Shown in pieces: positions 17,001-24,348 of a DNA stretch of 64,000 nt (the stretch's first letter is position 1; the number at the start of each line of letters is the position of its first letter). The position numbers were made by a program, and so were the translations under genes. The notes under the pieces are model-generated. The model did not search any database. It saw only the letters and a program-made list of their open reading frames with translations, and was not told the origin of the DNA. This DNA comes from Micromonospora sediminimaris (GTDB lineage: Bacteria; Actinomycetota; Actinomycetes; Mycobacteriales; Micromonosporaceae). The DNA lies in assembly GCA_900112325.1 (NCBI GenBank), contig FOLJ01000014.1:1-64000 (forward strand), in the 5' to 3' direction.

Positions 17001-18400
17001 CGGGCAATCGTTTCGGTGAGGGCGTCGATCGCGATCGCGGCTATCGCCCAACTCGGGAACGGATCCGTGTGGGTGGTCGCATCCTTCCTGGCCGCATCGG
17101 CTCGGGCGGTCAGGCCGGCCGCCGCAGCCAGGCGGCTGACCACCTGCTCACCGGAGACCGCGGCCCGCACGATCGCCCGCGCCTCCTCGGCGGCCAGGAC
17201 CTCGGCCACCAGGCCGGCAATCTCGGATTCGACGTCGGCGTCCGCGGGCCAGCCCGGCCACCGGGTCAGCGCCGCAAGAGCCTCGGCCGGTGCCGGCATG
17301 AGAAAGTGCCCCAGAGCGGCCACCTGGCTCCATTCATGGAAGCTCCACAGCGCGCGGTCCAGTCGCTCGCCCATGCCGCTGTGAACGGCGGCCGCGTCGC
17401 TGAGCCGCGGGATCGCGTCGAGCTCGCGGAGCGTCCGGACCAGCTCGATGTCGTCGTACTGCAGCCTGCCCGAGTCGTCGAACCAGCGCGTTAGCCGTTC
17501 CGACACAATGGTCCGCCAGCGGGCGGCGGCGGGAGGGTGGCTCGTCGGCTGCACAACGAACATCGACCGCTCGTACAGTTCGAGCAGGGCGAGGAATAGG
17601 CGTACCGCGGTTAGTCGCAGGGCGATGACTCGGTCGTCTCCTTCTCCGGTGGAGAGCATGTCGTCGAGCTGCAGCGTCACCGCCAACAGATCGGCCGCGG
17701 TCTCCTCGTGCGGGCGGCGGCCGAGAAGCTGACTCGGATGGCCGACGGCCGTCAGACCGGAATGGTCTTCGCTGAAGTGCCCGAGCAGGATGTGCGCCGC
17801 CTCGTGCGCCAGGACGAAGATGTCGATCTCGCGTACCAGGGCTCCGGCCAGTGCAAGCTCGTCCCGGCCGAGCACGAGCGACGGGTTGACCCCGGCCCGG
17901 CCGCCCCCGGCGATCCGTGCAGTAGTCAACCGGAGAGCTTGCGCGGCCGCCGTGATGCCGACCGGGTTGCCGGGCGGCGGATGGCCCAGCAGCGGGGTTC
18001 GGCGGCTCACGACGAACAGCTGGGCGATGAGCCAGGTCAGGTTGGACAACCCATGATCCATCATGATCAGATACGAGTTGTCGGGGAACGTTAGGGTGGC
18101 GGTCGAGACCTCACCGCCGCTGGTAGCTCCGAGGACCAGCGAGTCGGTGATCTCCGCGAGGCGGCGGGAGACGTGGACGTCCCTGACTCGCTCGCGAAGG
18201 GCCGACCACGCGCGCCGCGTGTCGTCGGCGTTGGTGCCCTCGCCGGCGAGCGCGGCTGCGGCTGCCCGGAACTGCGCGGCGAGGCCGGGCTCCATCTGGT
18301 CTTGCCGGTAGAGCGTTCGCGCGTGCTCGACGCTCGCCTCGATCACATCGTGCCTCGCCCGTTGGGTGAGCAGGTCGAAGCGGCGCTGGGCCTCGATCAT
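16988..18400 (-). CDS. HExxH zinc metallopeptidase paired with STAND protein
   Basis: 470 residues. The zinc motif HEAAH is at 199-203 (FVLAHEAAHILLGHF), with a downstream HEETAADLLA that can give the third ligand, as in gluzincin and ImmA/IrrE-like peptidases. N-terminal helices and a C-terminal helical region (EVESEIAGLVAEVLAAEEARA type) surround it. No signal peptide, so probably cytoplasmic. It is the first gene of an operon with the STAND protein and is divergent from a TIR gene across only 45 bp that contain a perfect palindrome. I infer a protease effector or regulator of the NLR-like partner. Exact family not recognised. Confidence 0.75.
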   Translation of the reverse strand: MIEAQRRFDLLTQRARHDVIEASVEHARTLYRQDQMEPGLAAQFRAAAAALAGEGTNADDTRRAWSALRERVRDVHVSRRLAEITDSLVLGATSGGEVSTATLTFPDNSYLIMMDHGLSNLTWLIAQLFVVSRRTPLLGHPPPGNPVGITAAAQALRLTTARIAGGGRAGVNPSLVLGRDELALAGALVREIDIFVLAHEAAHILLGHFSEDHSGLTAVGHPSQLLGRRPHEETAADLLAVTLQLDDMLSTGEGDDRVIALRLTAVRLFLALLELYERSMFVVQPTSHPPAAARWRTIVSERLTRWFDDSGRLQYDDIELVRTLRELDAIPRLSDAAAVHSGMGERLDRALWSFHEWSQVAALGHFLMPAPAEALAALTRWPGWPADADVESEIAGLVAEVLAAEEARAIVRAAVSGEQVVSRLAAAAGLTARADAARKDATTHTDPFPSWAIAAIAIDALTETIARWQR

Positions 18401-18405
18401 AGCCT

Positions 18406-18419
18406 CAGCTTATAAGCTG
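18406..18419. promoter_or_regulatory. Perfect 14-bp palindrome between divergent genes
   Basis: CAGCTTATAAGCTG in the 45-bp gap between the metallopeptidase gene and the first TIR gene. It contains TATAAG, which could also serve as a -10 element. A shared operator for both transcription units is a reasonable inference. Confidence 0.5.
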
Positions 18420-18445
18420 GGGAGGCCGCGTACCGGGGAGGGCAT

Positions 18446-19264
18446 TTGACCGAGATCCGGGTTCTGGTCCAGCTCTGCGAGGAGCTTTCGGACGATCGGC
18501 TTCTGGCCGCGCTGGGCTCCGCTCTGGACGGATCCGGGCTCAACGTCTCACCGGTCGATCCGGGCCGCCTGCGCCGGTTCGCCCGGCGGTGGCTCGACGC
18601 GAAGACGGCGGAGCTCTGGGAGCGGGCGCGGGCGACGCAGACATATCGCATCTGGGCCGAGACCGCGGGTCCCGAGCAGGTGATCGAGGCCGATGACCTG
18701 GCGACCGCGCTCCTGCGGAAGGGTGTGCCGGGGGAGATCGCGGCACCCGCCGCCGTGGCGATGCACCGGGACGAGGTCGCGCGGGCACCGGTCTACGACG
18801 TCGCGTTCTCCTGCGCCGAACGGCAGACGGAATACGTTCAACTGGCGGTGTCCGCCGTGCGGGCGACCGGCTTGTGCGTCTTCTTCGAGAAGGAGATGAC
18901 ATACGAATGGTGGGGCAAGAACTTCATTGTGGAAGGGCGCCGGGTGTACGGCCGGAGCGCCCGGTATTTCGTGCCCTTCTTCTCGGAGGAGTACCTAAGT
19001 GAGCCCCGACCGCGCGATGCCCTCGAGTGGGCCATGTCCGCCGCCGTCGAGCGCGGTGACGACTACATCCTCCCGGTCGTTGTCGGCGATGTCAGCGTTC
19101 CGGCCAACCTGCTCGGACCGAACATCGGGTACCTACGAGCCGACGAGCACTCCCCGGAGCAACTGGCGGCCGCGCTGCGGGCCAAGGTCGCGGCATCCCG
19201 CGCCAGCGACGTCGAGCCGCGGGACATCGGAGTCATCGTGCGCGGCGTTCGAGGTAGTCAATGA
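18446..19264 (+). CDS. TIR-domain protein with N-terminal helical domain (possible inactive TIR)
   Basis: 272 residues from a TTG preceded by GGGGAGGG. Residues 1-110 form a helical domain I do not recognise (VLVQLCEELSDDRLLAALG); it may be an effector-associated adaptor domain. Residues 116-250 are a TIR domain of the same type as the two TIR proteins at 19233 and 23568: VYDVAFSCAER, WWGKNF, YFVPFFSEEY, YILPVVVGD. Where the others have DEF/DEY with the putative catalytic glutamate, this one has DAL (Ala192), so NADase activity is doubtful. Convergent with the next TIR gene, overlapping it by 32 bp at the 3' ends. Confidence 0.82.
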   Translation: MTEIRVLVQLCEELSDDRLLAALGSALDGSGLNVSPVDPGRLRRFARRWLDAKTAELWERARATQTYRIWAETAGPEQVIEADDLATALLRKGVPGEIAAPAAVAMHRDEVARAPVYDVAFSCAERQTEYVQLAVSAVRATGLCVFFEKEMTYEWWGKNFIVEGRRVYGRSARYFVPFFSEEYLSEPRPRDALEWAMSAAVERGDDYILPVVVGDVSVPANLLGPNIGYLRADEHSPEQLAAALRAKVAASRASDVEPRDIGVIVRGVRGSQ

Positions 19265-20132
19265 TCTTACCCCAGAGCGCCTCGACGAACTCGTCGACGG
19301 GGAGCACCTGCTCATTGCCACCCAGGCTCAGGTCGGTCACCTGCACCTTGGGCAACCCGGCCTGCCGGTCCCAGACAGCAGACACCCAGCCGTTGACGCC
19401 GTGTCTCGTCCCGCTCGGCCACCCGAAGCTCATCGAGAGCCGGTCACGGTCGCGGAACACGCCGTTCACGTCGAACCATAGGCTCAGGCTGCACGCCGGC
19501 TCCACGGCCCGGGTGACCCGGATGTCGACACCGAGCTCGTCCCGGCCGACCTCGCACGAGTATCCGAAGGGTTCGAGCGTAGCCGCGGCCGACCGGCGGA
19601 AACGCGATTCGACGGTGTCGAGTGCGGATTCAAGCATCGCCCGCGGGGCGAACGATGTCGGTGCAAGGCGAGGAGCTCTCAGCGGTGCCGACGCGTTCGC
19701 GCGGGTCTCCTTCAGCTTTGCGGCCAGCCGGTCGGCCAGCTCGGCCGGCGAGTGGTCGTCGGCCTGTAGGTAGGCGATCGCGGGGCCTAGTAGCTCGCGG
19801 GGCACGCTGACGTCGCCGACGAGGACCGGAAGGATGTAGACGTCGGGGCGCTGCTGAGCCTGCTCGAGGGCGGCGTTGAACTCGTCCTTCGGGTACGGCT
19901 TAACCAGGTACTCGTTCGAGATAAACGGCACGAAGAAGCGGGGCTGGGCGCCGCCATACGTCTTGCGGAACTCGAGAATTAGGTTCCGTCCCCAGAGCTC
20001 GGTCGTCATGTTGCGGTCGTAGAACACCTTGAGGCCGAGCCCTTCGCACGCGCGGACGAACCGCTCGGCGTAGGCGCGTTGCTCGCCGGCGAAGGAGACC
20101 GCCACATCATAGGTGTATGCCGGGTCGTCCAC
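19233..20132 (-). CDS. TIR-domain protein with C-terminal domain
   Basis: About 299 residues. N-terminal TIR domain (TYDVAVSFAGEQRAYAERFV, FYDRNMTTELWGRNLI, RFFVPFISNEYL, YPKDEFNAAL with the putative catalytic Glu, YILPVLVGDVSVP). The C-terminal 130 residues (AMLESALDTVESRFRRSAAA, then LSLWFDVNGVFRD and SFGWPSG) form a separate alpha/beta domain of unknown type, possibly a sensor. TIR domains of this kind often cleave NAD+ in bacterial immunity; not shown here. The GTG start was chosen; a TATTAT box 7 bp before it suggests a leaderless transcript. A TTG 21 bp upstream is the alternative. Confidence 0.83.
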   Translation of the reverse strand: MDDPAYTYDVAVSFAGEQRAYAERFVRACEGLGLKVFYDRNMTTELWGRNLILEFRKTYGGAQPRFFVPFISNEYLVKPYPKDEFNAALEQAQQRPDVYILPVLVGDVSVPRELLGPAIAYLQADDHSPAELADRLAAKLKETRANASAPLRAPRLAPTSFAPRAMLESALDTVESRFRRSAAATLEPFGYSCEVGRDELGVDIRVTRAVEPACSLSLWFDVNGVFRDRDRLSMSFGWPSGTRHGVNGWVSAVWDRQAGLPKVQVTDLSLGGNEQVLPVDEFVEALWGKIIDYLERRAR

Positions 20133-20153
20133 GGACGCAATAATAGTGCGCAA

Positions 20154-20639
20154 TTGGCGGGTGCCGACGAACGAGGAATCTACGGTTTCTCGCCACCGGC
20201 GTGACCTTGTGGGGCTTCTCGCCAGTCGAGCAAACGGTGCGCAGCAGCGTCGACTACCTGCTCGCCCAGATCGCCGAGGGATGGGCCTTCCGGCCCCGCA
20301 AGACCGATCTTGTTGCTGAGATGGGTGACTACGCCCGGGTCGGCCTGGCCACCGGTTGCGGAGGCTCTGGCCCTAGCTTCAGCGGCTGGTCACCGGGAAC
20401 AGGCTGATGGCGCAGCGGATGGCCGAGCTGAGCCAACGGGTGCTCATCGTCGAGCTCGACCTGAACGGGTTTGCGGCCGGCGCTCGCCGCTTCGGCGATG
20501 ACAGTTGGCTGACCCAGTTCGACAACGGGCTGCTCCTGACGATCCTCGGCCCTCTCGCATCAGTCCGGCGGACACTTCGGTCCCGCAGCAGGTGTACTAC
20601 CTCGTCGGGCCGGCCCAGGTGGAGCCCCAGACCGACGAG
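20154..20639. other. Degraded upstream part of a regulator region
   Basis: About 490 bp with short open stretches in several frames (SVDYLLAQIAEGWAFRPRKT; AELSQRVLIVELDLNGFAAG) but no intact gene. Probably the decayed 5' part of the LuxR-type gene whose end lies next to the TIR-NLR gene; this is inference. Confidence 0.4.
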
Positions 20640-20835
20640 ATGATCTGCTCGAGGCCGGCACCGCCCTCGCCCCCGGCCAGGCTCTGGCTAATCAGCAGAT
20701 CGCAACCGGCTGAACATCTCGCCGCACACCGTGAACTACCACCTTCGACAGATCTTCCGAAAGCTGGCGATAGGCTCCCGGGTGCACCTCGCCATGCTTG
20801 CCCGCTCCGATCACGAAGGGCATGACCGAGCATGA
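20640..20835 (+). pseudogene. LuxR-type regulator, C-terminal relic
   Basis: The end of a LuxR/GerE helix-turn-helix domain is plain: ANQQIAT, then after a one-base deletion LNISPHTVNYHLRQIFRKLA and IGSRVHLAMLARSD. The stop overlaps the ATG of the TIR-NLR gene as ATGA, so the two were once translationally coupled and the regulator probably belonged to the NLR gene. The frameshift and the lack of an intact N-terminus make it a pseudogene. Confidence 0.65.
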
Positions 20836-23558
20836 CGGACCACGACGTCTTCCTCTCGTTTGCCGGGCCGGACCGCCGGAGCGCCCAGCGTCTCGCCGAG
20901 GCTCTGGGCCGGCGTGTGGACGTCTGGCTGGATGAGAAGCTCCCGGTGGGGAGGGGCATCACGGCCGAGATCGAGGAGCACCTGAACCGGTCCAAGATCA
21001 TGGTGACTCTCTACTCGGCGGCCTATCCGTCGCGGTCGGCCTGCCAGTTCGAGCTGACCGCGGCGTTTCTGGCCGGAGCGCGCGAGGGGGATCCGCTCCG
21101 GCGGATCTTGGTGGTCAACCCCGAGGCGTACGAGCATCATCTGCAGCCGGTGCAGCTGGCCGACGTCAAGTTCGCCCGTTGGCCGCAGCCCTCCAACGCC
21201 CGGGATATGGCGGCCCTGGTCAAGGCCGTGGCCGCTAAGGCCGCCTCGGTCGAGGGCACCTTTGGCGACATCGGCTTCACCGCGCGCCCCACCTGGTATC
21301 CGTACGGGGTGGCGGGGGTGCCGTCGTTCGTGGGGCGTTATCGCGAGCAGTGGGAGTTGCACACCGCGCTGCATCGGGCCGATGTCCCGATGATCACCGC
21401 GGTCGCGGGCGGCTTGGTGGCCGGGCTGGTCGGCATGGCGGGAAGTGGCGGGTCGACACTTGCCGCGGCGTACGGGTGGAACTTCGGCGAGGCATTCCCC
21501 GGTGGCGTCTTCCGCACGAGTCTGTCCGGGGCGGCCTGCGCCGATGTCCTGACCCGGTACGGCGACGAGATGCGCACGATCGCGACGGCGCTGCGGCTGC
21601 CGTTCGCCGATCGCGCCGGTCGGGCGGAGCTGAGCGCCGCGGTCGCCGATCACCTGCGCACCGCCGGCCGGCCGGCTCTGTGGATCATCGACGACGTCCC
21701 GCACGGGATCGACCGTGGTGTGCTCCAGCAACTGGTGCTGCCGGCCGGCACGACGGTGCGCACGCTCATGATCGGCCGTCGGGACATGTTCGAGTGCGGC
21801 GCACCCGTGGTCGAGATCGGAGCGATGTCGACGGAGGACTCGGTGGCGGTGCTGCGTTCGGCCCGCGAGCCCGACGACGGCGAGGAGGATCTGGCCGCCG
21901 AACGCGTCGCGCGCCGCCTCGGCGGTCATCCCTTCAGCCTCGGACTCGTGGCCGCCCGGCTGACGGATCGGCAGAGCCTTCTTTCGTACGCCGACCAGCT
22001 CGAGCGGATCGACAGCGATCCCGCCACGCTCGAACCCGCCGTCGCCCTGCTCGACGACGTCCTCTCCGGGCTGGATCACGGCCCGGAGCTCATGCTGCAG
22101 ATCGCCGCGCTGCTCGCGCCCGCTCCGATCCCGGCCCGGGTGCTGGCCGACATCGCGACCGCGGTCGAACCCGGCAGCACGCCCGTCGACGACCTGGTCG
22201 AGCTTCGCCGCCGGCAACTGGTCTGCCGCACGGTGGACCAATGGCAGGTCCACGCCATCGTGCTGGACGCGGTGCGGCGGCGTCCGCCGGTCCTACCGGC
22301 CGGGCACCTCGCCGCCGTCGCCGCTGACCTGCTGTCGGCCGACCCGCCGACCGCACCGGTGGCACCTCACCTCGCCGCGCTCGCCGACCGCGACGTGCTC
22401 GACGACCCACACTCGGACCGGCTGCGCCGCCGGCTGGTCGAGCACTACCGCCACCACGGCGAGCCGGTGGCCGCGGCCGGACAGTGGGACCGGCTGCTGG
22501 CGGCGGGCGGGGAGACGACGGCCGATCTGGTCGCCGCCGCGACCGCGCATCTGACGGCGGGCACGTTCGAGCGGGCAATCACGCTGGCTCGACGAGCCCC
22601 GGTGCCGGCCGGGCGGCGGCTGGTGGCCGAGGGACTGGACGCCCTCGGCCGGTTCGGCGAGGCCAACGGCTGGTGGTCGCAGGTCGGGGTGGTGTCCGCC
22701 TCGCCGGACGACGAGATCGCCTACATCCGCAGTCGTCGCCTGCGCGGCGAAATGCGCCACGCCCGCGAGCGGGCCGAGGCTCTCGTCGCCCGGCTTGTCG
22801 GCTTGGACGACGATCGGCTGCAGTCCGCCCGCATCGAGCTGGCGGTCATCCAGCTGTCCACCAACCAGCAGCACGAGGCCCGCGGCACGGCCACCAGCGT
22901 GGTCGCTCACTATGCCCGCCTGGGACTGCCCGAGCACGACAACGCTGTCGCCGCCCAGGCGGTACTCGCGCAGGCCTGGCTCACCCTGCACCTTTTCGAG
23001 TTGCATCCGGACCGCAGCAAGTGGGAGGAGTCGGCGCGCAAGCTGTGGGCGACCCGGGAACAGCTCCGCCGGTCGCACGGCCCGCTCAACGCCCGCACCC
23101 TCGGCACCGACGTGGAGTACGGTTTCGCCCTGCTCTGCCTCGGCCGCCCGCGGGACGTGCAGGCCCACCTCGGCGAGACGATCGAGGCACTGCGCCGCCG
23201 GTACCCGATGGGGCACTACACGATCATGCGCACGACGTTCCTGCTCGCCCAAGCCGGGGCGCAGCTGCGCGACTACGACTCGGCCCGCGAGCTCTTTCAG
23301 ACCGCCTACGACGGCCTGCGCCGTACGCTCGGGCCGCGGCACCCGGAGACGCTGGCCGCGCAGTATGGGCTCGGAGTGGCACTCGTTCTCACCACCTCCA
23401 GGTGGGACGGAATCGGGCTGATCTGGCAGGTGCTGCGGACGGCGCCGTCGGTGGTCGGCGTCCGGACCGACATGTTCGGCCAGAGCCTGATCGCAGTCCT
23501 CTTCCTGCCCCTGCTGCCCCGCTGGGTGCTCCGCCTGATCGACTCGCCCGCACAATAG
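20832..23558 (+). CDS. TIR-NB-ARC-TPR (bacterial NLR-like) protein with degenerate P-loop
   Basis: 908 residues. TIR domain 1-135 (DVFLSFAGPDRRSAQRLAEAL, VWLDEKLPVGRGI, ACQFELTAAFLAG with the putative catalytic Glu74). NB-ARC ATPase about 165-480: PSFVGRYREQWELHTAL, Walker A at 201-209 reading GMAGSGGST, Walker B LWIIDDVP, then the RNBS-like IGRRDMF and GGHPFSLGLVAARL. TPR repeats follow to about 880, and the protein ends in a hydrophobic segment (SLIAVLFLPLLPRWVLRLI). The Walker A lysine is replaced by Gly207, so nucleotide hydrolysis is probably impaired. It is followed after 9 bp by a TIR-only gene, likely co-transcribed. Confidence 0.88.
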   Translation: MTDHDVFLSFAGPDRRSAQRLAEALGRRVDVWLDEKLPVGRGITAEIEEHLNRSKIMVTLYSAAYPSRSACQFELTAAFLAGAREGDPLRRILVVNPEAYEHHLQPVQLADVKFARWPQPSNARDMAALVKAVAAKAASVEGTFGDIGFTARPTWYPYGVAGVPSFVGRYREQWELHTALHRADVPMITAVAGGLVAGLVGMAGSGGSTLAAAYGWNFGEAFPGGVFRTSLSGAACADVLTRYGDEMRTIATALRLPFADRAGRAELSAAVADHLRTAGRPALWIIDDVPHGIDRGVLQQLVLPAGTTVRTLMIGRRDMFECGAPVVEIGAMSTEDSVAVLRSAREPDDGEEDLAAERVARRLGGHPFSLGLVAARLTDRQSLLSYADQLERIDSDPATLEPAVALLDDVLSGLDHGPELMLQIAALLAPAPIPARVLADIATAVEPGSTPVDDLVELRRRQLVCRTVDQWQVHAIVLDAVRRRPPVLPAGHLAAVAADLLSADPPTAPVAPHLAALADRDVLDDPHSDRLRRRLVEHYRHHGEPVAAAGQWDRLLAAGGETTADLVAAATAHLTAGTFERAITLARRAPVPAGRRLVAEGLDALGRFGEANGWWSQVGVVSASPDDEIAYIRSRRLRGEMRHARERAEALVARLVGLDDDRLQSARIELAVIQLSTNQQHEARGTATSVVAHYARLGLPEHDNAVAAQAVLAQAWLTLHLFELHPDRSKWEESARKLWATREQLRRSHGPLNARTLGTDVEYGFALLCLGRPRDVQAHLGETIEALRRRYPMGHYTIMRTTFLLAQAGAQLRDYDSARELFQTAYDGLRRTLGPRHPETLAAQYGLGVALVLTTSRWDGIGLIWQVLRTAPSVVGVRTDMFGQSLIAVLFLPLLPRWVLRLIDSPAQ

Positions 23559-23567
23559 AATGGCTCC

Positions 23568-24059
23568 GTGACCAACAATGCCGAGGTCTACGACATCGCG
23601 GTTTCGTTCGCCGGGGCGCAGCGGGACCAGGTCGAGGCCATCGTCCGGGCCTGTCAGGCCCTGGGACTGAACGTCTTCTACGACAAGGACAAGACGGTCG
23701 AGTTCTGGGGGCGCAACTTCATCACCGGTATGCGCACGGTCTACGGAGCGACGACCCGCTACGTCGTGCCGTTCCTGTCCAGGGAATACCTCGCGAGCGC
23801 GTACCCGATGGACGAGTACCAGACCGCGTTGGTGCGCGCCATCGAGATCAGCGCGGACAGTTACCTCCTGCCGATCCTCGTAGGGCCGGTCGAGGTACCG
23901 GCGGAGCTACTCAGCCCGGCGATTGGTTACCTCCGCCTGGAGGATTACGAGCCCGCCCGGCTCGCGCAGATCATCGCCGACCGGGTCGGTGTGACAAACC
24001 AGCCTCAGCCCAAAACGTCTGGGCTACGTCCGGCCTGCGGCTCCCCGGCGACCCCATAA
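23568..24059 (+). CDS. TIR-domain protein (TIR only)
   Basis: 163 residues, essentially one TIR domain: VYDIAVSFAGAQRDQVEAIV, NVFYDKDKTVEFWGRNFITG, RYVVPFLSREYLASAYPMDE (putative catalytic Glu83), YLLPILVGPVEVP, then a short Pro/Thr-rich tail. Closely similar in layout to the TIR domains at 18446 and 19233. GTG start 9 bp after the TIR-NLR stop, so the pair is likely one operon: a candidate NADase effector beside an NLR-type sensor (inference). It could equally act alone as a TIR effector. Confidence 0.85.
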   Translation: MTNNAEVYDIAVSFAGAQRDQVEAIVRACQALGLNVFYDKDKTVEFWGRNFITGMRTVYGATTRYVVPFLSREYLASAYPMDEYQTALVRAIEISADSYLLPILVGPVEVPAELLSPAIGYLRLEDYEPARLAQIIADRVGVTNQPQPKTSGLRPACGSPATP

Positions 24060-24348
24060 CACGCGGGCCGGGTGTCCAGGTTCTGAACGAGATCCCGCTT
24101 CCGGCCTCGGCCATCTGCTCCAGCTGGCGAGAAGCCGCTCCTTCCGCATACAGGTCGAGACTACGGCGCGGGATAACGCTGAAGGCGAACATCTGTGCGG
24201 CTTAGCCTGCCTGACTCAACGCACTCTCCTGCCGCCGCGAGTGCGATGGGCCGTAGAAGAGCCCAGCGCGGCGAAAGGGAGGAACACCTCTCGGCCGTCA
24301 TCGATCAGAAGCTTTAACATCGCGTGGTGCATGCGGTACAGATGGTGG
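24060..24348. other. Gap before the SARP-type gene
   Basis: About 290 bp without a supported gene. GGGAGGAAC near 24277 looks like a ribosome site, but no good start follows it. The promoter of the SARP-type gene probably lies here. Confidence 0.4.

Noticed and set aside
20811..22253. Long minus-strand open frame opposite the TIR-NLR gene
   Set aside because: Its translation is low-complexity and matches the antisense pattern expected from high-GC codon bias; the plus-strand frame has clear TIR and NB-ARC motifs.
22484..24205. 573-codon plus-strand frame overlapping the TPR part of the NLR and the TIR gene
   Set aside because: Out-of-frame shadow with Arg/Gly-rich sequence; it crosses two well-supported genes.
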